NCBI RefSeq assembly: GCF_947179515.1
Contig: NC_067474.1
Span: 94,925,324 to 94,989,323, forward strand
Length of the DNA stretch: 64,000 nt
From: Apodemus sylvaticus
Lineage: Eukaryota; Chordata; Mammalia; Rodentia; Muridae
Reading direction: 5' to 3'
The notes under the pieces are model-generated. The model was not told the origin of the DNA and did not search any database. It saw only the letters and a program-made list of their open reading frames with translations. Shown piece by piece: positions 61,328 to 64,000 of this stretch. Each line of letters begins with the position of its first letter. Position 1 is the stretch's first letter. The position numbers and the translations under genes were made by a program.

Positions 61328-61920
61328 TGCTGGTTTCAATAGGTTTAGGTTTGGCCCTCATAGACTCATGTATTTAAATGTTTGGCCCATAGGGAGTGCA
61401 GCTATTAGGAGGTGTGGCATTCAGGGTTGGAGAGATGGTTCAGTGGTTAAAAGCACTGACTGCTTTTCCAGGGATCCTAAGTTCAATTCCCAGCAACCAC
61501 ATGGTGGCTCACAACCATCTTTAATGGGATCCAATTCCCTCCGTGTGTCTGAAGACAGCCACAGTGTACTCATATACATAAAATAAATAATTCTAAAAAA
61601 AAAAAAAGGAGATATGGCCTTATTTAGGGATGTGTGGCCTTGCTGTAGAAATCATGTCATTATAGAAGTAGAGCTTTGAGGTCTTAAAAGCTCAAACTAC
61701 TGCCAATGTGAAATTCTAGTCTCTTCCTGACTGCCTTCCTCTAAAAATATAGACCTCTCAGCTCCTCCAGTATCATGTCTGCATGGATGCCGCCATGCTT
61801 CCTGCCATGACAATAATGCACTAAACCTCTGAAACTGTAAGACAGCCATAATTAAACCTTTCCCAATAGTTGCCTTGATCATGGTATCTCTTCATAGTGA
61901 CAGAAACCTTAACTAAGACA
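61328..61920 (+). repeat. 5' LTR carrying a B2 insertion
   Basis: cactaaacctctgaaactgt, aagacagccataattaaacc and tgccttgatcatggtatctc form the LTR 3' half with a variant poly(A) signal (aattaaa). Without the B2 it would be about 410 bp. The start matches the second LTR start at 63957 (ggtttggc..ccataaactcatgt). Confidence 0.7.
61426..61607 (+). mobile_element. B2 SINE inserted in the LTR
   Basis: Near-consensus B2: ggttggagagatggttcagt, aagcactgactgcttttcca, gttcaattcccagcaaccac, cagccacagtgtactcatat, aaataaataattct, A-run. Boxes A and B are present. Flanks gaggtgtggcattca and gagatatggccttat are a diverged TSD, so it is younger than the LTR but not recent. Confidence 0.93.
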
Positions 61921-61925
61921 AAAGT

Positions 61926-61943
61926 TGGTACCAGGCACTGGGG
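61926..61943 (+). other. tRNA-Leu-like primer-binding site
   Basis: tggtaccagg matches the tRNA-Leu(UAA) 3' complement over its first ten bases. The rest (cactgggg versus agtgggg) is diverged. It sits 5 bases after the LTR, the same spacing as in the element at 42.1-43.3 kb. Confidence 0.6.
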
Positions 61944-62785
61944 TATTTCTGTGACAGGCCTGCCTATAACATTGTTTGGAGCATTCCTCCAAAGGAATGA
62001 GGATTAGGAAAGTAGTAGAATGCTTTAAGTGGGACTTAATGGGGCATCCTATTAGGAACATGGAAGATATCAGTAGTTCTGTGGACCTCACTGACTGTGA
62101 GGTCCTGGCTCAAGCAGTTTCAGAGGAGAAGAATTTTAACATGTTGCCAAGAGATAATTCTTCTGTTATTTTGGTGAAGAATGTGACTGGTTTTTGCCTT
62201 TGTCTAAAGAGTGTGCCTGAGGTTAAGGTGAAGAGATTTAGATTAATTGCATTTGCAAGGGAGATCTCAAAACAGCCTAGTATAAACTCTGTCCTGTGGT
62301 CCACTCTTATGAAAAGCATTTTGACCAAGTATAACAAGCAGAGAAAAAAACTACAAAACATGTGGTTCAAGGATTAAAGGGGTACTGGGAAGTGAAGGGG
62401 AGCTGCGTTCAAGGAGATAATGAGATTGAAGATATTAAATGGAATTATATCACATTAGGCATTATTAAGACCTTGTTATTGTTTATATTTGCACATAAGG
62501 AGATATGATTGTGTGTTAGGTTGACAAGGGGTCAATTGTGATGGCTTTTTCCAGTTGTCAGACTTACTATATCTGGAATAAACTACAATCCAGAAATGGA
62601 GGCCACATCTTTGATCCTGATCTTGAGTCAGGAGGAAAACATGCCTTTGAGCCAGATCTGGAGACTGGAAAACACAGGTTTTTGATCTTTATTTGAGGTA
62701 GGATGACATATGCTTTTGCTGCTGATAGGCACACTCCTTTAATCTCGATCTAGAGGCATAGTGGCCATGCTTATAAAAGCTTAGG

Positions 62786-62910
62786 TCCAGAAATGGTCGT
62801 ACACATATTTAATCCTAGCACTTGGGAGAAAGAGTCATTGACATCTCTGATTCAAGGCCATCCTGGTCTAAAGAGCAAGTTTCAGAACAGCAAAGCTTAG
62901 GCAGTAAAGG
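62786..62910 (+). repeat. B1-like monomer inside the LTR element
   Basis: gaaatggtcgtacacatatt, taatcctagcacttgggaga, gattcaaggccatcctggtc, taaagagcaagtttcagaac. This is an old B1/PB1 in the internal region. It may have belonged to the ancestor of the element rather than being a private insertion. Confidence 0.65.
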
Positions 62911-63427
62911 AAACCATTGAAAACAGAAAGTTGATGAAGATGAAATTGAACAAGGGGGCCATGTTTCATCCCCAGCAAGCAGCAGAAAGTGACAGCTCTG
63001 ATCAAGCAGTTCTGGTTTTAAAACCAAAGATGGAATTTCCCTCTGTGACTAAAGAAAGCCACAGGAACCATGATAATGTCAGGGATATCTCTGCATGGAG
63101 GCCCAAAAAAGCTACCATATGAAGCAGCCAAGGTTGGACCTTGTACTTGCAAGTGGATTTGCTAATGTGTAGGAGTCACCCAGATAGTACTGGTTTTGAA
63201 AGCATGAGGGAGTCATGGAGGCTTGGCACTAGAGGCCAGAAGAATCCATCAGTGAAGGGGGTAGCCTCAGTGTCAGTTGAAGCCCCAGGACTGAAAGTCA
63301 TGCAGTCAAGTGGAACGTTGGCAAAATGAAGAGAGACTAGGAGAGGCTATTGATTTAAACGGATCCCAGTCGCAGCAGAAAACCCCATCATTTTGAAGAT
63401 TCCAGTACCATGTGATGACTACCAAGA

Positions 63428-63446
63428 GCAGCAGCAGCAGCAGCAG
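63428..63446 (+). repeat. (GCA)6 trinucleotide repeat
   Basis: Short clean run inside the LTR element. Confidence 0.9.
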
Positions 63447-63940
63447 AAGTTGTGTTTCAGAAAATATGAAAATAAAGCTGGAATTTTCCTAGAGACTCCA
63501 AGAGGTTAGAGATACCATAGATGGGACACCTGTTCAGGAAAGCTGCTAAGAGAGAGTGGAAGCAGCCCAAAAAAGACATATGTTTCAGTCCACAAAGACT
63601 TGAAGATTTTCAGAGTTGAAGACCTAAAGAGTGCTTTGACATAAGACAAGGAGATACACAGTTTGGAGTTTGCCCAGCTGGTTTTCAGTCTTGCTTTGGT
63701 CCAGTGTTTCCTCACTGTGCTCCCTTCCTGACATTTTGGAATGGTAGTGTACATCCTATGCCATGATGTATTGGAAAAATGTGACCTTTTTATTTTAATT
63801 TTATAGGAGATTGCAGTTAAGGTGCTATATGAATCTCAGAAAAAACTTTAAACTTTGGAATTTTAAACATTGTTGAGAATGTTATAGAATATGAAGACTT
63901 TTGAAATTGGACTAAATGCATATTACATATGAGTCTGTGA

Positions 63941-63956
63941 GGGCCAGGAAGTGGAA
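63941..63956 (+). other. Purine-rich tract before the 3' LTR
   Basis: gggccaggaagtggaa abuts the LTR start, the position of a polypurine tract that primes plus-strand synthesis. Two C bases interrupt it. Confidence 0.5.
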
Positions 63957-64000
63957 TGTGGTAGTTTCAAGAGGTTTGGCACCCATAAACTCATGTGTTA

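Larger units (their letters stand above)
61328..64000 (+). mobile_element. ERVL-type LTR element, 3' end beyond the window
   Basis: The 5' LTR (61328-61920) begins tgctggtttcaatagg and ends ccttaactaagaca. A primer-site-like tggtaccaggcactgggg follows at 61926. About 2 kb of noncoding internal sequence leads to a purine-rich gggccaggaagtggaa (63941-63956) and a new LTR start tgtggtagtttcaagagg (63957). The window cuts the second LTR. The 133-codon frame at 61976-62377 shows no gag or polymerase motif. The element is probably a non-coding MaLR/ERVL relative of the one at 42132-43308. Confidence 0.7.

Noticed and set aside
61976..62377. 133-codon frame in the LTR element, considered as gag
   Set aside because: No zinc-knuckle, protease or polymerase motif, and it starts at a non-ATG codon inside sequence that looks noncoding in this family.

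Overview
The window looks like nuclear DNA of a murine rodent, most probably Mus. The evidence is the repeat content. There is a young B1 with the typical mouse consensus, and there are B2, B3, B4 and ID SINEs. Several L1 3' ends are of the rodent Lx and mouse L1Md kind, there is a URR1-type hAT element, and rodent ERVL/MaLR-type LTRs are frequent. CpG is depleted, and simple repeats of the mouse kind (TG, TC, GAAA, AAGAG) are abundant. All repeat family names come from recognising sequence by eye, not from a library search.

I find no protein-coding gene that I can support. The open frames are short (180 codons at most), many begin at codons other than ATG, and the longest low-complexity ones are translations of microsatellites. 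None shows a recognisable domain, a codon-use signature, or splice sites that would build a longer product. The window is best read as intergenic DNA or the interior of a very large intron.

Layout. 1-7.5 kb: a B3, a MaLR-type LTR split by an ID SINE, an ancient L1 3' end, an Lx-type L1 3' UTR, and an L1 with a 5' inversion. 7.5-14.5 kb: mostly single-copy, with two short mouse L1 3' ends in opposite orientation, both with target-site duplications (TSDs), one carrying an apparent 3' transduction; then a B1 and a 2 x 31 bp tandem duplication. 14.5-21.5 kb: single-copy DNA with long pyrimidine and purine simple repeats and a B1 whose tail has become an (AAGAG)n array. 21.6-27.1 kb: ERVL-type LTR material, an Lx tail, ID, B4 and an MLT1-like LTR. 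27-37 kb: the quietest part, with one B3 and one MER5A-like fossil. 37-40.6 kb: a B1 inserted in a MIR/L2 fossil, an RFX-like palindrome and a CpG-enriched cluster with a minus-strand splice donor. 40.6-48.7 kb: dense repeats, including a small LTR-internal-LTR element with a tRNA-Leu-like primer site, a B3-B2 pair inside one TSD, a U2 snRNA 5' fragment and a URR1 hAT element. 49.5-50.6 kb: a 144-bp inverted repeat about 96% identical, next to an LTR-like promoter and poly(A) module. 50.6-61 kb: mostly single-copy. 61.3 kb to the end: a second ERVL-type LTR element on the + strand whose 3' LTR runs off the window.

The genes do not work together because none is evident. What can be read is a history of insertions. 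The items most worth checking are the inverted repeat at 49.5-50.1 kb, the L1 3' transduction, the SINE-SINE composite, the U2 fragment and the CpG/splice-donor cluster at 39.3 kb. I see no convincing sign of a new biological system.
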